Shown here in pieces: positions 41,766 through 52,510 of a DNA stretch of 64,000 bases. This stretch comes from Ailurus styani (Eukaryota; Chordata; Mammalia; Carnivora; Ailuridae). Positions within the stretch are counted from its first letter, which is position 1, and every line of letters begins with the position of its first letter. Location of the stretch: the NCBI GenBank assembly GCA_002007465.1, contig LNAC01000164.1, positions 2,032,246 to 2,096,245 of the forward strand, given 5' to 3'. Below the pieces are notes generated by a model. The model saw only the letters and a list, made by a program, of their open reading frames with translations. It searched no databases and was not told the DNA's origin. Position numbers and translations under genes: made by a program.

Positions 41766-42140
41766 CGCTCCCGGTCCCAGTCGCTGGGGCCAGCCGCTCA
41801 CGGCGGGGCCATGCGGAGGCCTCGGCTGGACCGACCGTCCCGCGCCGCCGCCGCCGCCTGTCGGGACTCCCCGCGCCCGCTTCAGTCCCTTCAGGTGTCA
41901 GAGCCGAGGCTGTGGAGAAGCTGAGCAGAGACGGGGGACGGACGGCTGGAGGGAGGGAGGGAAGGAGGGAAGGAGGGAGGGAGGAGCGGGAAGGGCGGGG
42001 AAGGGCGGGGGGACTGCAGGCGGGCGGGAGCGGGAGCGGAGCCCGAGGCGACAGCGGCCACTCTGGCTGGCCCGCCCGCCACGCCTCCGCTCCCAGGTCC
42101 CCACCGTGTGCCCTGACCCGGCCCGGGAGGGTGCGGCCAG
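41766..42140 (-). other. PSD2: PSD2 non-coding exon 1 (5' end approximate)
   Basis: Inferred leader exon. Its 3' boundary is a consensus donor, GGGAGCG|GTGAGT (exon base 41766, intron from 41765), inside the only large CpG island of the window and upstream of exon 2. The 5' limit is a guess, set about 30 bases downstream of a TTAAAGGG element near 42170 (gene strand). The exon contains one ATG, opening a four-codon upstream ORF. A second possible donor (CGCC|GTGAGC) lies about 35 bases upstream of the first. Confidence 0.6.
41798..41812 (-). other. Upstream ORF in PSD2 exon 1 (MAPP-stop)
   Basis: The only ATG in the proposed leader (GCATGG context, good at +4) opens a four-codon reading frame ending in TGA, 32 bases before the exon 1 donor. 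If the exon boundaries are right, ribosomes would meet it before the PSD2 start and could reinitiate. Confidence 0.5.
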
Positions 42141-43399
42141 CCCCTTCCCGCACAGCCCCGCTCCCGGCCCTTTAAGAGAGTGGGGGAGGGGAGCGCTGTG
42201 AGGTTCCGCCCCAGCCCCCCTTCCCCGCCGGGCCCCAGCTGTCCTCTAACCCTGGGTCAGGCCCAGCCACGGCTCCCCCCAGCCCCCGCGGCAGGACCCT
42301 CGGCCTCAGACCCTAAGCCCTCAGGCTGGCTCAGCCCCTCCTCCAGGTGAAGGAGGGAACAGGTCCTTGTCCTGCTCCAAAGGTCTGTTCCTCCACTAAC
42401 TCTTTGCCCTCCTCTCCCCACACAAGCCCAGAGACCCCAGGGGGATGGGGGACAAGTGGACCATCTCGGAGATCGGAGATCGGTAAACTGAGCCTGCCCC
42501 GCCTACCTACCTACTGAGACAGAGGGACAGACGGACCTGGGCCATGGGGTGAGAAGGGGGGCTCAGGACAGAAGGTCAGACAAAGCAGAGAGACCCCGAG
42601 GGAGGGAGAGAGGAAGGGAGGATCCAATCAAGGATGCAGACCCCCAGCACCACGTCAGGGGGTAGGCTGCCTAGGCAGAGAGCTCCAAATGCTGTGGGCT
42701 GTGAAAGCCATCTCCCACGGGTCCTGCCCCACAGTTCCCCCCACGCTGGTCACCACCTTGAAAACCAGCCCCCGAGGACCCGAGCTCTGAAGAATAAGGG
42801 TGACAGGAATGCACCTGGACTACACACCCACCGGCCTAGACTAGCCTTGAGTCTCCTCCAGGGCAAGATTCCACCTCTCACATAGGTAATAATGGGACCC
42901 CACCTGTAGGCATCTACAGAGACCAGAAGCTGGGGGAACAGGGGAGGGTGGGCAGGTCTGGTTCCACTAAAGAGACAGATCAGGGTAGAGTCAGCCCTAC
43001 CACAGAAAGCCACTTTCTACAACTTTCCTTCCACTCCAGCCCCTAGGGGCTGTTCACTGCCCTGGCTCCTTCCCATCTCCAGATCTTTGCAGGTCTTTCT
43101 TCCACCCTCTGCCTGGTCAGGCCTTGATCCTGCTGTGCCCAATGAACTCCTACTCAGTCCTCAAATCCCTGCCTTCCCCAAGAAGCTCTCTCTGACTTGC
43201 TTTTCTACCTATACACACACACACAGAATTAGGGGACCTCTCCTTAGGCAGCAGAGGGTGAGAGAAGGGAGAGGACTTGCTGACCTATTAGGGGTGTCTA
43301 AGCTGTGCAGGGTGGAGTAATTGGAGATGCAGGATGTGAGCTGTGATTAGTCTCCTCCCTCTTCAAGCTGGGCCACAGCTGAAGCTGGGGTTTCATCGA

Positions 43400-43600
43400 C
43401 CATGGTGACACTTCCATTATTAACTCTACATCTACATGTGCCAGGGTCTACAGTACATGCCTTCCATGTGTTATATTTAACCCTCCGAGCAATCCTGCGA
43501 CCCATTTTACAGATGAGAAAACTGAGGCCCAATAGGACTGGCCACTTGCTTAAGGTTCCAGATGGCCTGATCCTGTGGACACAGCTGGGCAGTTGGGAGA
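43400..43600 (+). mobile_element. MIR
   Basis: ATTTAACCCTCCGAGCAATC, then CCCATTTTACAGATGAGAAA and ACTGAGGCCCAATAGG. Confidence 0.8.
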
Positions 43601-43840
43601 GCACTCAGGACACACCGCCTTGCTGCCCATCAAACCCAAGGAGATTGCTACAAAGCCCAGGAACAAGGAGGCCATTCTAATGCAAGTGCCCAGGATCTTC
43701 TTGGAGGGCACAGAGGGAACATGGCTTCCCTGCTATCCTGCCCTCTAACCTTCCACCCTCTGCTACCTGTAGGCAGGGATAGGGGGCAACCAACAGGAGT
43801 CTTGGTCAAAGACAGAGTCACAGGGCTTTGCTTCCACATT

Positions 43841-43884
43841 CCCCAGGCTCATGACCCATGACCCCCAGGCTCATGACCCATGAC
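43841..43884 (-). promoter_or_regulatory. Perfect 22-bp tandem duplication carrying two DR1 motifs
   Basis: Two identical 22-base units abut. On the minus strand each holds a direct repeat of nuclear-receptor half-sites spaced by one base: GGGTCATGGGTCA in the left copy and AGGTCATGGGTCA (43874-43886) in the right. DR1 sites bind RXR heterodimers, HNF4 and COUP-TF. The site is about 1.6 kb upstream of the CpG island. Confidence 0.6.
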
Positions 43885-44016
43885 CTCAAGTCACAGCAAG
43901 ACAACCTTTCTGAGCCTCCACTTCCTCAACTACCCAGTAAGGACCGTAATACCCCTCTCTTGTAGGGCTGGGGTCGGATGAACAGAGCTGTTACGCTCAG
44001 TGCCCGCCCACCCACC

Positions 44017-44185
44017 NNNNNNNNNNNNNNNNNNNNNNNNNNNNNNNNNNNNNNNNNNNNNNNNNNNNNNNNNNNNNNNNNNNNNNNNNNNNNNNNNNNN
44101 NNNNNNNNNNNNNNNNNNNNNNNNNNNNNNNNNNNNNNNNNNNNNNNNNNNNNNNNNNNNNNNNNNNNNNNNNNNNNNNNNNNNN
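44017..44185. other. Assembly gap (169 N)
   Basis: Undetermined bases between CCCGCCCACCCACC and CCACCCACCC. The flanks indicate a CCCA repeat, a likely reason for the gap. Confidence 0.99.
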
Positions 44186-45490
44186 CCACCCACCCAAGAC
44201 CAGGCACCCGAGGCACTCAACAGGCTGTGGTTATTCCAACTGTAATGAGGGACTTGCTCATGGAATGGATCATTTACTCTCTGTCCACCTAGATGGACTG
44301 TGAGCCCCCTGAAAGCAAGGTCTTTCTTGTTCATAAGGTTTGCTCGGTACCTAATGCGGTAACTCTATGCAGAAGGAAAGTAGGGAGGCAGGGAGGGAGA
44401 TAGAGCTATCTCCCTGCTTAATCTGCCACACAGAACCCCGTCCCTGGCCTGGGTCTGCTCCCCATCATTGGCAGCTCTGGGAGCCTGTTGCACCGGGCAC
44501 AAGCTGGCCAGGGCCAGAGGCCTGGGTTCCAATCTAACCCTGTGGCTTCCTGGCTATGTGACTACAGGCAACTAGATCTCCTCCCTGAGTCTCAGTTAAC
44601 TGTGTCATCTGCAACTAGCCCAAAGGGCTCGAAGGGCTGTCACAAGCCCACAGATGGCCTCTGTCTGAGAGATGCACTGGACACAGGAGAGAGAGCTATT
44701 GTTATTATCCCGGGTCACTACTGTCGCCTCCTGAAAGAGTACAGGGTTGGCATCTCCCCACCCAGCAGCCAAAATGCACTACATTCCTCAGCCTCCCTCC
44801 AGGGAAAAAAAAAAATCAGCAGCTTCTCCCCCTTCCTCCAAGCAACTGCCCTTTCCTCCTCCGCCTCCTTTCCCCACCCACCTGAAGGTGAGTCTCAGGA
44901 AGGCAGGTGCTGGAGGCTGGACAGGACCATGGGACCCAGTTCCCAGCCCACGGAGCCCAGCGCAGCCCTTGCCACGGCAAGGCCTCTACCTTTCCTCCTG
45001 CCTCCCCAGACCCAGGCAGGGCCTCCTCCTCTTCCTCAGCCTGAGCAGAGTGGGGCATCCAGGGAGGAGAAGAGGCCAAGACCTGAGACCCAGCACCTGG
45101 AGGAAGGCATATGGGTCCAGAGGAGGCTTGGCCCAGAGAGCTCCTGCAACACCCAGAGCTCCCATCTTTCCACTGGTAGACTGACGCCAGGGGATGTGAG
45201 GCCGTGTAGGGATTCCCCAGGCCAATCCTGGAGAACTCAGTGAGCACCTGCTGTGTGCCCAGCCACACTCCAACCCTGCCCTTGCCCCTTCACCCCCAAG
45301 ATAAAGGCTCCATCCCTCCTGTCCAGTGTCCTCTCCTGACACCTCACACTTCAAATATGATGGTCTAGGACCCCACCCACCCTTAGACACCCAACTATTT
45401 CTAATAGCCTCACTTTGCTTATGCTGATTCCCTGCCTAGGATGCCTTCTCTTCACTCACTCTCTCTTGCTAATTCCTCTCAACCCTCCAG
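44186..45490. other. Intergenic stretch with one MIR
   Basis: A MIR lies at about 44500-44720 (TGGCTTCCTGGCTATGTGAC, then AGTCTCAGTTAACTGTGTCA). The remainder is unique. A long open frame from 44488 begins at a TTG and runs through the MIR, so it is not a gene. Confidence 0.65.
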
Positions 45491-45499
45491 CCCCCTCCA

Positions 45500-46750
45500 G
45501 CTATTGGGCCATTCCTTTTCCCCCCATTATAGCAAAGCTCTTTGAAGAAGTTGTCCATGCTCTCCAATTTCTCACCCATTCTCTCTTGAACTCACTCCCA
45601 TCTGATTCTCATCCTCTCACCCACACTTATTCCACTGACACTGCTCATCAAGGTCACCAACACAGCTAATGAGTACAGATGTACAGGTTGGGCACTGCAC
45701 AAAGACACCTGGGGTGCACAAGGCATGGAGAAGGAGCAGAAATCCAGCTTGCTGTCCCCTCACCATACTGTTCCTGGTACAAGGCTACATTGTGCTGGGG
45801 AGAGACACATTTTCTTTTACACCGAGGTATCTCCCTTTTGCATGCCTGCACACTGGGTCCACCTAGAGGAGCCGCCTCTTTCTCCTATTTATACAAAGGG
45901 ACTAGATATACTGACTGGGGCATGGTCCCTAGTGACCACTGTTGTGTCAAATCCAAGTCAATTCTCACATTTCAACTTATTGGCAGCATCTGCCACACTT
46001 GATCACCCTCCCTCCTGAAACAGTTCCTCCTGCTGACTTCCAGGATGCCCACTGCTCTCCAATATCCCTGCTTGTACCTTTTCAGCTGATTCCCTATGGG
46101 ATCAACTTTCAAAACACGTCTCCAATTGGCCACTGCCTATCAGCTCCATTGCCACCACCTGGCTGCAGCCACCATCGCCTCTCACCTGGATTGTTACTAT
46201 CGCCTCCTCACTAGTCCTCCTGCTTGCACCCAGTCCCGCTACTGACATTCCCGACATGTAACTAAGAGTTAAAGCAAAGCCTTACAATGGCTACAGGTTC
46301 CTACATGATCTGGGCCCCCCCCCAACTGTCTGGCCTCACTCCTCTCCAGCCACAGGGGCCTCCTCGCTGACCCTCTAACACATCGGGCACATTCCCACCT
46401 CAGGGCCTTTGCACTCTCTATGCCCTCTACCTGAAACTCCTTCCCCAGGTGGCTGCATGGCTCACCCCTCACCCCTTCAGCTCTCTGCCTAAAATACCAC
46501 TCACTGGTCTCCCCTTGGCCTGCTTGCTTTTCCTCCAGAACACAGATTTATATCCTACATGCCTACTTGCTTATTCTGGTTATCGTCTGTCTTCCTACCA
46601 CCACTATCATCACTAGACCATAAGCTCCAGGAGAGCCGGAAATCTGTTCACCTCTGTACACCCAGGGCCTAGAACATTGCCTGGCACATAGCAGGTACTC
46701 GGGAAAGTGCGCAGATAATGAACACACCAGCAGATAAGGAAAGAAAATAA
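45500..46750 (+). mobile_element. L2 LINE (RT region to 3' end), interrupted
   Basis: Left part ACTGCTCATCAAGGTCACCA. It resumes near 45940 with TCCAAGTCAATTCTCACATT, the degraded L2 reverse-transcriptase region, and continues to a 3' end at about 46560-46730 (CTAGACCATAAGCTCCAGGA, CCTGGCACATAGCAGGTACT). About 270 bases at 45669-45940 do not belong to it. Confidence 0.75.
45669..45940 (+). other. Unidentified insert within L2
   Basis: About 270 bases separate two L2 segments that are nearly adjacent in the L2 consensus. No A-tail, tRNA boxes or terminal inverted repeats are obvious. It may be an old DNA transposon. Confidence 0.4.
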
Positions 46751-47150
46751 CTACAGATACTAAAATGTATTCTGGAAAAAAAAATGGGGATGTGATGGCC
46801 CCTAGCCAGAAGAGTGGGATCATGTTCAGCCAGGTGGCCAGAGGAGGCCTCCCGGAGGACAGGCCCCCAGACTGGGCACAGGCCCTCCAGGCTCACACAG
46901 CACCACCATCTCCCCCATCACACACACATCACTGTGCCATTACTGTCCGGCGGGATAGTCCATGAGGGCAAGGACCCTTCCCACTCTCCTCTGGGTCCCC
47001 ACATCCTCCAGAGCCCAGGGCCAGAATACAGTAGGCACCCAACGGTGATAAGGCCAAAGAACGCATGGATGAGAGGTCATGGACAAATCCATGCAGGAAC
47101 CACAGGACTGCGACGGAGCCCACAGCAGGGAAGCTGCGCGACGAGCAGCA

Positions 47151-47204
47151 GGCAGGAAGCCACAGAGGACTCGGACGGGCAGGAAGCCACAGAGGACTCG
47201 GACG
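47151..47204 (+). repeat. 27-bp perfect tandem duplication
   Basis: Two identical copies begin GGCAGGAAGCCACAGAGG and end in ACTCGGACG (47151-47177 and 47178-47204). Confidence 0.97.
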
Positions 47205-48289
47205 GAATCCTCGGAACCTCGGGGTCCTCTCTGTATGGTCCCCCGCATTGCCTGTGACTTCTGTGTTAGCTGAGAGTGTGGGGAGGAAAAGCCATTCTCA
47301 CGGGCCATCCCGTGGCCAGGAGAATAATGGTTCACCCATTTGTTCAAGGAACCTTTACTGAACAAATCCTGCGGGTCCTGTGCCAGGCCCTGGGAGGCAG
47401 GTGCCCGGGGCCAGACAAAGTCCCTCCCCCCGCAGCTCACAGCCTATCCGACGATTTCCCAGAGGAAACACCCCTGTAGGTCACGCTTCCAGGAGCTTGC
47501 GACTTCCCTGCTTCACTCCAGTTATCACAAAATGAGACCAATTTTTAAGTATGAGTCTTAGGAGTCTCCTACCTACTACCTCCCCGGACTGTGAACTCCA
47601 AAGAGGACAGAAACTGGGTCTTGTTACTGCTGGATCCCCAGCATCGAGCAAGGGCCTGGAGCATTGTAGGAGCTCAACACCTACTTGCTGAATACATGGA
47701 TGGATGAAGGAATGAGTGGGAGAATACAAGCAGGACCTGAGGACGGCAAAGATTTGGGCTTGCAGCCAAGAGAAGGACACGTGGGGGGAAGGCCACAACA
47801 GCTGAGCAGGCCTGAGATGCGGGAAGGTCTCCAGGAAAAGAGCAAGGCCAGGGGTAGGAGGGAAAGGAGAGGGGAGACTGCAAAACCTCCAAGAGTTGCC
47901 TGTCCTACCCCCACCCCCAGCCAACAGGGCCCTGCCAGCACTGGTCCAGGGCTAGTGGACAAAACCCTCTGAGTGCCAGGGACTTGGAGTACCTCGAGCC
48001 AGCCGGCTGCGGGCCCAGGGCACACGCAAAGCCTGGCCCAGAACTTTGTCTGAAGGCCTTTGTGGGCCTCTGGGAGCCTGTCCAGGAGGATGCCAGGAAC
48101 TGGCTAGGGTGCTATGGGGTGAGCACTGTCCTGCTTCCGAAGCTCCAGCTGACCCTCCAGGCCTGGGTTACGCGGGTTAGAAAGAGGATCCCCGTCTGCC
48201 GCCCAAATCCTTACCCTTGGGGAGAAAACCACCCTATCCCAGGAAGTCCGGGCTCCTAGGATTAGAGTGGCCAGCGGATCTCCTCCTGG

Positions 48290-48760
48290 TTACTGAGGCC
48301 CGGGGAAGAGGCAGTTCCGCTAGAGGATGCGGAAAGTTCGAGTTGAAGCTGACCCCCACCTCACCAGCGTTCCTCACCCCCGCCCTCCGGAAGCCCAGCG
48401 GTAGAGAAGAGGGAACACGCGGGCTCTTGGCCTGGGAGGCGCCTCAAGCGGCAAGTTCAAGCGGGTGGGCGAGCTCGGGGCTGCGAAGCCCAGGAGGCTC
48501 TCTGCTTCTCTCTGCTGGCCGGATCCAGAATTACCAGAGCGTCCCGCGTCACCAGGCCAAGTCGGGTCCTGGGTGCTCCGTAGCGGGCAGCCCCCCTCTC
48601 AATCTCTCATCCAGAAATGAAGAGACTAGAGGTCATATGGGTCACCCTCCTGCCTCAGCACCAGGCCCAGCCGTGCCCCGAGGTCCAGCCGCTGGCCCTT
48701 TCTAACCGGCCTCCGTGCTGGGATGCTCGCTCCTCCGGCAGTCCTTTACCTGGTCCAACC
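48290..48760. other. CpG-enriched patch in upstream intergenic DNA
   Basis: Many CpGs within 470 bases (for example AACACGCGGGCTCTTGG, GGCGAGCTCGGGGCTGCG and GCGTCCCGCGTCACC) against a CpG-poor background. It could be a small CpG island, an enhancer or a non-coding RNA promoter. Confidence 0.4.
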
Positions 48761-49023
48761 TGAGTATATTCTCAACTTGACCCAGGCCGTCTCCGAAGGC
48801 CACGCTCTTCCAAAATACGGATTGAAAACTGAGGCTCCGCTGACTATGCCATAGTGACACAGGCCCCGTCTTCTCTGGAACTGAGGGGACTGCAAATACC
48901 TCTCCTCACCGCAGCCGGGAAGGCTGGAGTCTAATCCGCCGAGATCCGACAGGCTGCCCTGCCCAACCCCTTCCGGAGCCCTTATTAAGGCAGTCCAGCC
49001 AAGAATGAGCTCTTTTGGGGTCA

Positions 49024-49042
49024 GAGCGTCACCTGCTGGTGA
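49024..49042 (-). promoter_or_regulatory. Candidate CTCF motif, minus orientation
   Basis: On the minus strand TCACCAGCAGGTGACGCTC agrees with the 19-base CTCF consensus at about 16 positions, including the CCAGCAGGTG core. Intergenic. Motif match only. Confidence 0.45.
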
Positions 49043-50534
49043 CTTTGAGAACTGCACCTGCCCCGCCGGGCACAATCACTGGCCAGGAAAGACCTCCGAT
49101 AATAATCCGAGCAGCTGATTTTTATTAAGACAGTTCCGTGAGCCAGGTTCATACTGAGTTCTTGGCATTATCTCATTTCACACATCTCATTGCATCCACA
49201 CAGAAACCCGAGGAGGTGGACAGCATTCACTCCATCTTACCTATGAGGACCTTGAAGCTGGGAAAGTTAAGTGTCCTACCCCAGAACACACCTCTAGCAA
49301 GTGGCAAAGCCCCAAGTGTGTACTTCAGCTGACCTCTTTCATGTGCACTGGGGCAGGAAGGAAATGGCAGCTCAGCAGTTAGCTCTACCAGGGAAGAGCT
49401 CTGCCTTCCTACTTCCCACCCAATCTTGGGCACAATCCATCTCAGCCTAGCTTGCTCCTGGCAGAGCTGGATCTGTCCATCCTGCCCCATTAAGGTCCAT
49501 GCCCCTCTCCCCTGACAGACTGAGAGCTCGTCTCGTGCAGAGCCAAGGCAAATCTGTTTCCTTGTTCCCTCCATTCAGCACTTGTAATTGAATGCTCAGC
49601 CCCCCTCACTTGAGACTACCCCTGGGGCCACCCACCCCCACACACACTGCAGACCCTACTCAGACCCTTCCTCACTTCCCAGTTCATGAGCTTCAGCAGG
49701 TACGGTGTAAGTGGTTGCAAGGGACAGAAATCAGCTTCCATGAAAAGAGGCTTAAGTGAATGATAATCCAGGAGCAGATCCAGCTTCAGGTAGAACTGTA
49801 TCTAGGCTCCCAAGTGTCTCTCTCCAAATCTGTAGCCCAGTATTCCTCCATGTTGGCTCCATTTCCAGGCAGGCTCTTCCAACAAAGTAACAAAATGGGT
49901 AGGTAAGGCAGCTCTGAGCTTACACCTACCTTTGAGGGAATAAGCCTTCCCTATTCCAAGAATATAAGCCAAAGTCTCAAAATTCCGGCTCATTGGCCCA
50001 GCCAGGGAAATATGCCCAGGACTGAACCAATCACTGTGGCCTGCAGAGTCCCTGCCCCCCTGGGAGTGAAGAGTGGGGTCAGCCCGGGAGATCTATACGC
50101 ACTGGTTGGGGGAGCAGCTACGTCCCAAAGGCAAACAAGGGGAGAGTTCCCAGGAGCAGGTGGACGGCTGCTGCACAGGGAACAGCACTCATGGCCATGA
50201 CAGCCAGCCGCACCAGAAGCCCACCCTTTCTTGGCTCCAGTGCCTTTTTAGAGTGCAGACTCCTTCCCAAATTATCACACTTTCTTTCAACAAATTTTTA
50301 TTGAGCCCCTACATGTACCAACCACCATTCTAGGTGAATCAGAGAGGGAAATCCATGACCTCTGGGGTCACGTCTAGTGGAGGTGAGAGTCGAAAAGAAA
50401 CACTAAATACACGAAATAAGTAAAATTTATAATAGAGACAGTGACAAATACTATGGGGGAAATACAGCAGCATAGAGAGGATAAGGAGGGTGGGCAGGGT
50501 GACAGGGATGGCAACAAAACAGAACACTACCTGA

Positions 50535-50740
50535 GGGGCGCCTGGGTGGCTCAGTCATTAACCGTCTGCCTTCGGCTCAGGTCATGATCCCAGGGTCCTG
50601 GGATCGAGCCCCATATTGGGCTCCCTGCTCAGCGGGAAGCCTGCTTCTCCCTCTCCCACTTCCCCTGCTTGTAATCCCTCTCTCGCTGTTTCTCTCTCTC
50701 TCTGTCAAATAAATAAAGTCAAAAAAAAAAAAAAGAAAAG
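50535..50740 (+). mobile_element. CAN-SINE with 11-bp duplication
   Basis: AGAACACTACC occurs at 50521-50531 and 50742-50752. Intact GGGCGCCTGGGTGGCTCAG head. Confidence 0.95.
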
Positions 50741-50798
50741 AAGAACACTACCAGAAGACTTTGAGAAGGTGAATTTGAGCAAAGATAAGAAAGGGGTA

Positions 50799-51002
50799 GG
50801 GCGCCTGGGTGGCTCAGTGGGTTAAAGCCTCTGCCTTCAGCTCAGGTCATGATCCCAGGGTCCTGGGATCGAGGCCCGCATTGGGCTCTCTGCTCTGCAG
50901 GGAGCCTGCTTCCTCCTCTCTCTCTGCCTGCCTCTCTGCCTGCTTGTGATCTCTCTCTCTGTCAAAATAAATAAATAAAATCTTAAAAAAAAAAAAAAAG
51001 AA
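50799..51002 (+). mobile_element. CAN-SINE, mustelid-type, with duplication
   Basis: Flanked by AAGAAAGGGGTA on both sides. Variant body GTGGGTTAAAGCCTCTGCC and tail CTCTCTGCCTGCCTCTCTGCC. Confidence 0.95.
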
Positions 51003-51362
51003 AGAAAGGGGTAAAGGAATTTGTCATGTAGATACTCGGGGAGTGATTTCCAAAGACCAGGAATAGCCAGCACAAATGCTCTGAGCTGGGAGCGTGCCTG
51101 GCTTGTTCTTGGAACAGCAAGGAGCAAAGGGAACAAGCAGAGCACGTAGGAGGTGAGGCACAGAGATGGTGGGGACCCAATGATGCAGAGCTGTGTCAGC
51201 TGTGTGAGGGCTATGGCTTTGACTCTTAGTGACATAAGGAACCATCCAAAATCTGGGGCAAAGAACTGACCCGATCTGACATGTATTTTTAAGGGATCCC
51301 TTTTGCTCCTGTGTTGGGGATAGACTAGAGGGGTCAGGGCTGAGCCTCGAAACCAGTTAGGT

Positions 51363-51575
51363 GGGCGCCTGGGTGGCTCAGTGGGTTAAAGCCTCTGCTT
51401 TCGGCTCAGGTCATGATCTCAGGGTCCTGGGATCGAGGCCCGCATTGGGCTCCCTGCTCAGCCGGGAGCCTGCTTCCCCCCCTCTCTCTGCCTGCCTCTC
51501 TGCCTCCTGTGATCTCTCTCCCTCTGTCAAATAAGTAAATAAAATCTTAAAAAAAAAAAAGAAAGAAAGAAAGAA
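51363..51575 (+). mobile_element. CAN-SINE, mustelid-type, with duplication
   Basis: Flanked by GAAACCAGTTAGGT on both sides, with the same variant body as the copy at 50799. The low divergence and clean duplication suggest a recent insertion. Confidence 0.95.
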
Positions 51576-52259
51576 ACCAGTTAGGTTACTGCCAAATTCC
51601 AGGACCAGGGTGATAGCCATGGAGCTGGGGAAAATTAAGCCAAAATTAAATCCAATAAGATGAGTTGAGGGGTTGGGTGTGAGACATAAGAAAAAGAGAA
51701 GTCAAAAGTGAGGGAAAATTTGAGGGCCTGAACAATGGAAAGGACAGAATTCCCAGGAACTAAGGTGCGGAAGTGGGGAAGACTGTGTCTGGGGAACCAA
51801 AAGCAAGTGCTCCATTTTGGACTCGTGGAGTTTGAGGTATCGGTCACCCCAGCAGAGATGTCAGGTAGGCGGATAGAGCGGTGAGCTAGGGGTACATTCA
51901 GGAGGAGCCATGGGGTTAGGGATACGTTTGGGAGGAGTAATGAGGCCACCCAGAGGTGGGGGGGTGTGTGACAGAGGGCCAAGAATGCAGCCCTGAGAGC
52001 CTCCCACATTCAGAGATCGGGGAAGAGAAAGGGGAGAAACAAGAAAGGAGACTGAGAAGGAGCATCTGGAGGGAGAGGGAAAGCAGGAGAAGGTGGGATC
52101 CTATAAGCCAAGGGAAGATAGACCAAGTCAAATGGTCCTGATGGATCGAGTGAGACAAGGACTGAAAGATGACCATGGATTTAGCAACATGGAAGTCACG
52201 GGGGTTTCTACAAGAGCCATTTGAATGGGAAGGGTCGGAGCAACCCAATTAGAAAGAGA

Positions 52260-52510
52260 CTATGAAATAACAATTAACAAGCTTCATAGTGGCATTATTC
52301 ATAGAAACAGAAAGTAAAATAGAGGTTACCAGGAACTGGGGGAGAGGGAATGGAGAGTTATTTTCTAGTGGGTACAGAGTTTTTGTTGGGATGATATAAA
52401 TGTTCTAGAAATAGTGGTGATGGCTGCACATTTTTAACACACCTAATGTCAGTGAATTGCACACTTAATGTTACCTCTTACGTATTGTTTTACCACAATA
52501 AAAAATAAGG
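52260..52510 (+). mobile_element. L1 3' UTR fragment
   Basis: CATAGAAACAGAAAGTAAAA, then GAGGTTACCAGGAACTGGGG and TTTTACCACAATAAAAAATA. Confidence 0.8.

Larger units (their letters stand above)
41590..42240. promoter_or_regulatory. CpG-island promoter of PSD2
   Basis: About 650 bases are very GC-rich and dense in CpG, unlike the flanks. Several GGGCGGGG/GGGCGG GC boxes occur around 41995-42030, and there is a GGGA/GGAA-rich tract at 41945-41985. The position, 11 kb upstream of the first coding exon, and the donor inside the island suit a non-coding first exon. The exact start site is not visible. Confidence 0.75.
42241..44016. other. PSD2 upstream flank
   Basis: Apart from a possible L2 piece (43090-43215), a MIR (43400-43600) and the DR1 duplication (43841), this stretch has no coding or RNA signal that I can see. 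Confidence 0.6.
46751..50279. other. Intergenic stretch
   Basis: L2-like pieces at 47320-47460 and 47560-47720, a MIR at 49110-49320 (TTGGCATTATCTCATTTCAC), a 27-bp tandem duplication at 47151, a CpG-enriched patch at 48290-48760 and a CTCF-like motif at 49024. No protein-coding gene is recognised. Confidence 0.6.
50280..52250 (-). mobile_element. L2 LINE, antisense, interrupted by three CAN-SINEs
   Basis: Starts at its 3' end (CAACAAATTTTTATTGAGCC) and runs through GTTGGGGATAGACTAGAGGG, GACTCGTGGAGTTTGAGGTA and TTAGCAACATGGAAGTCACG, the reverse of the L2 3' and reverse-transcriptase regions. SINEs sit at 50535, 50799 and 51363. Confidence 0.75.

Noticed and set aside
41945..42020. GGGA/GGGC tract as a G-quadruplex regulatory element
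   Set aside because: G-runs are present, but such tracts are common in CpG-island promoters and nothing here makes this one special.
41386..42201. Several long open frames on both strands in the CpG island
   Set aside because: GC-rich sequence has few stop codons. The Arg/Pro/Gly-rich products are typical artefacts of that.
44488..45243. 251-codon plus-strand open frame
   Set aside because: It begins at a TTG, crosses a MIR and has low-complexity content. No domain or splice structure.
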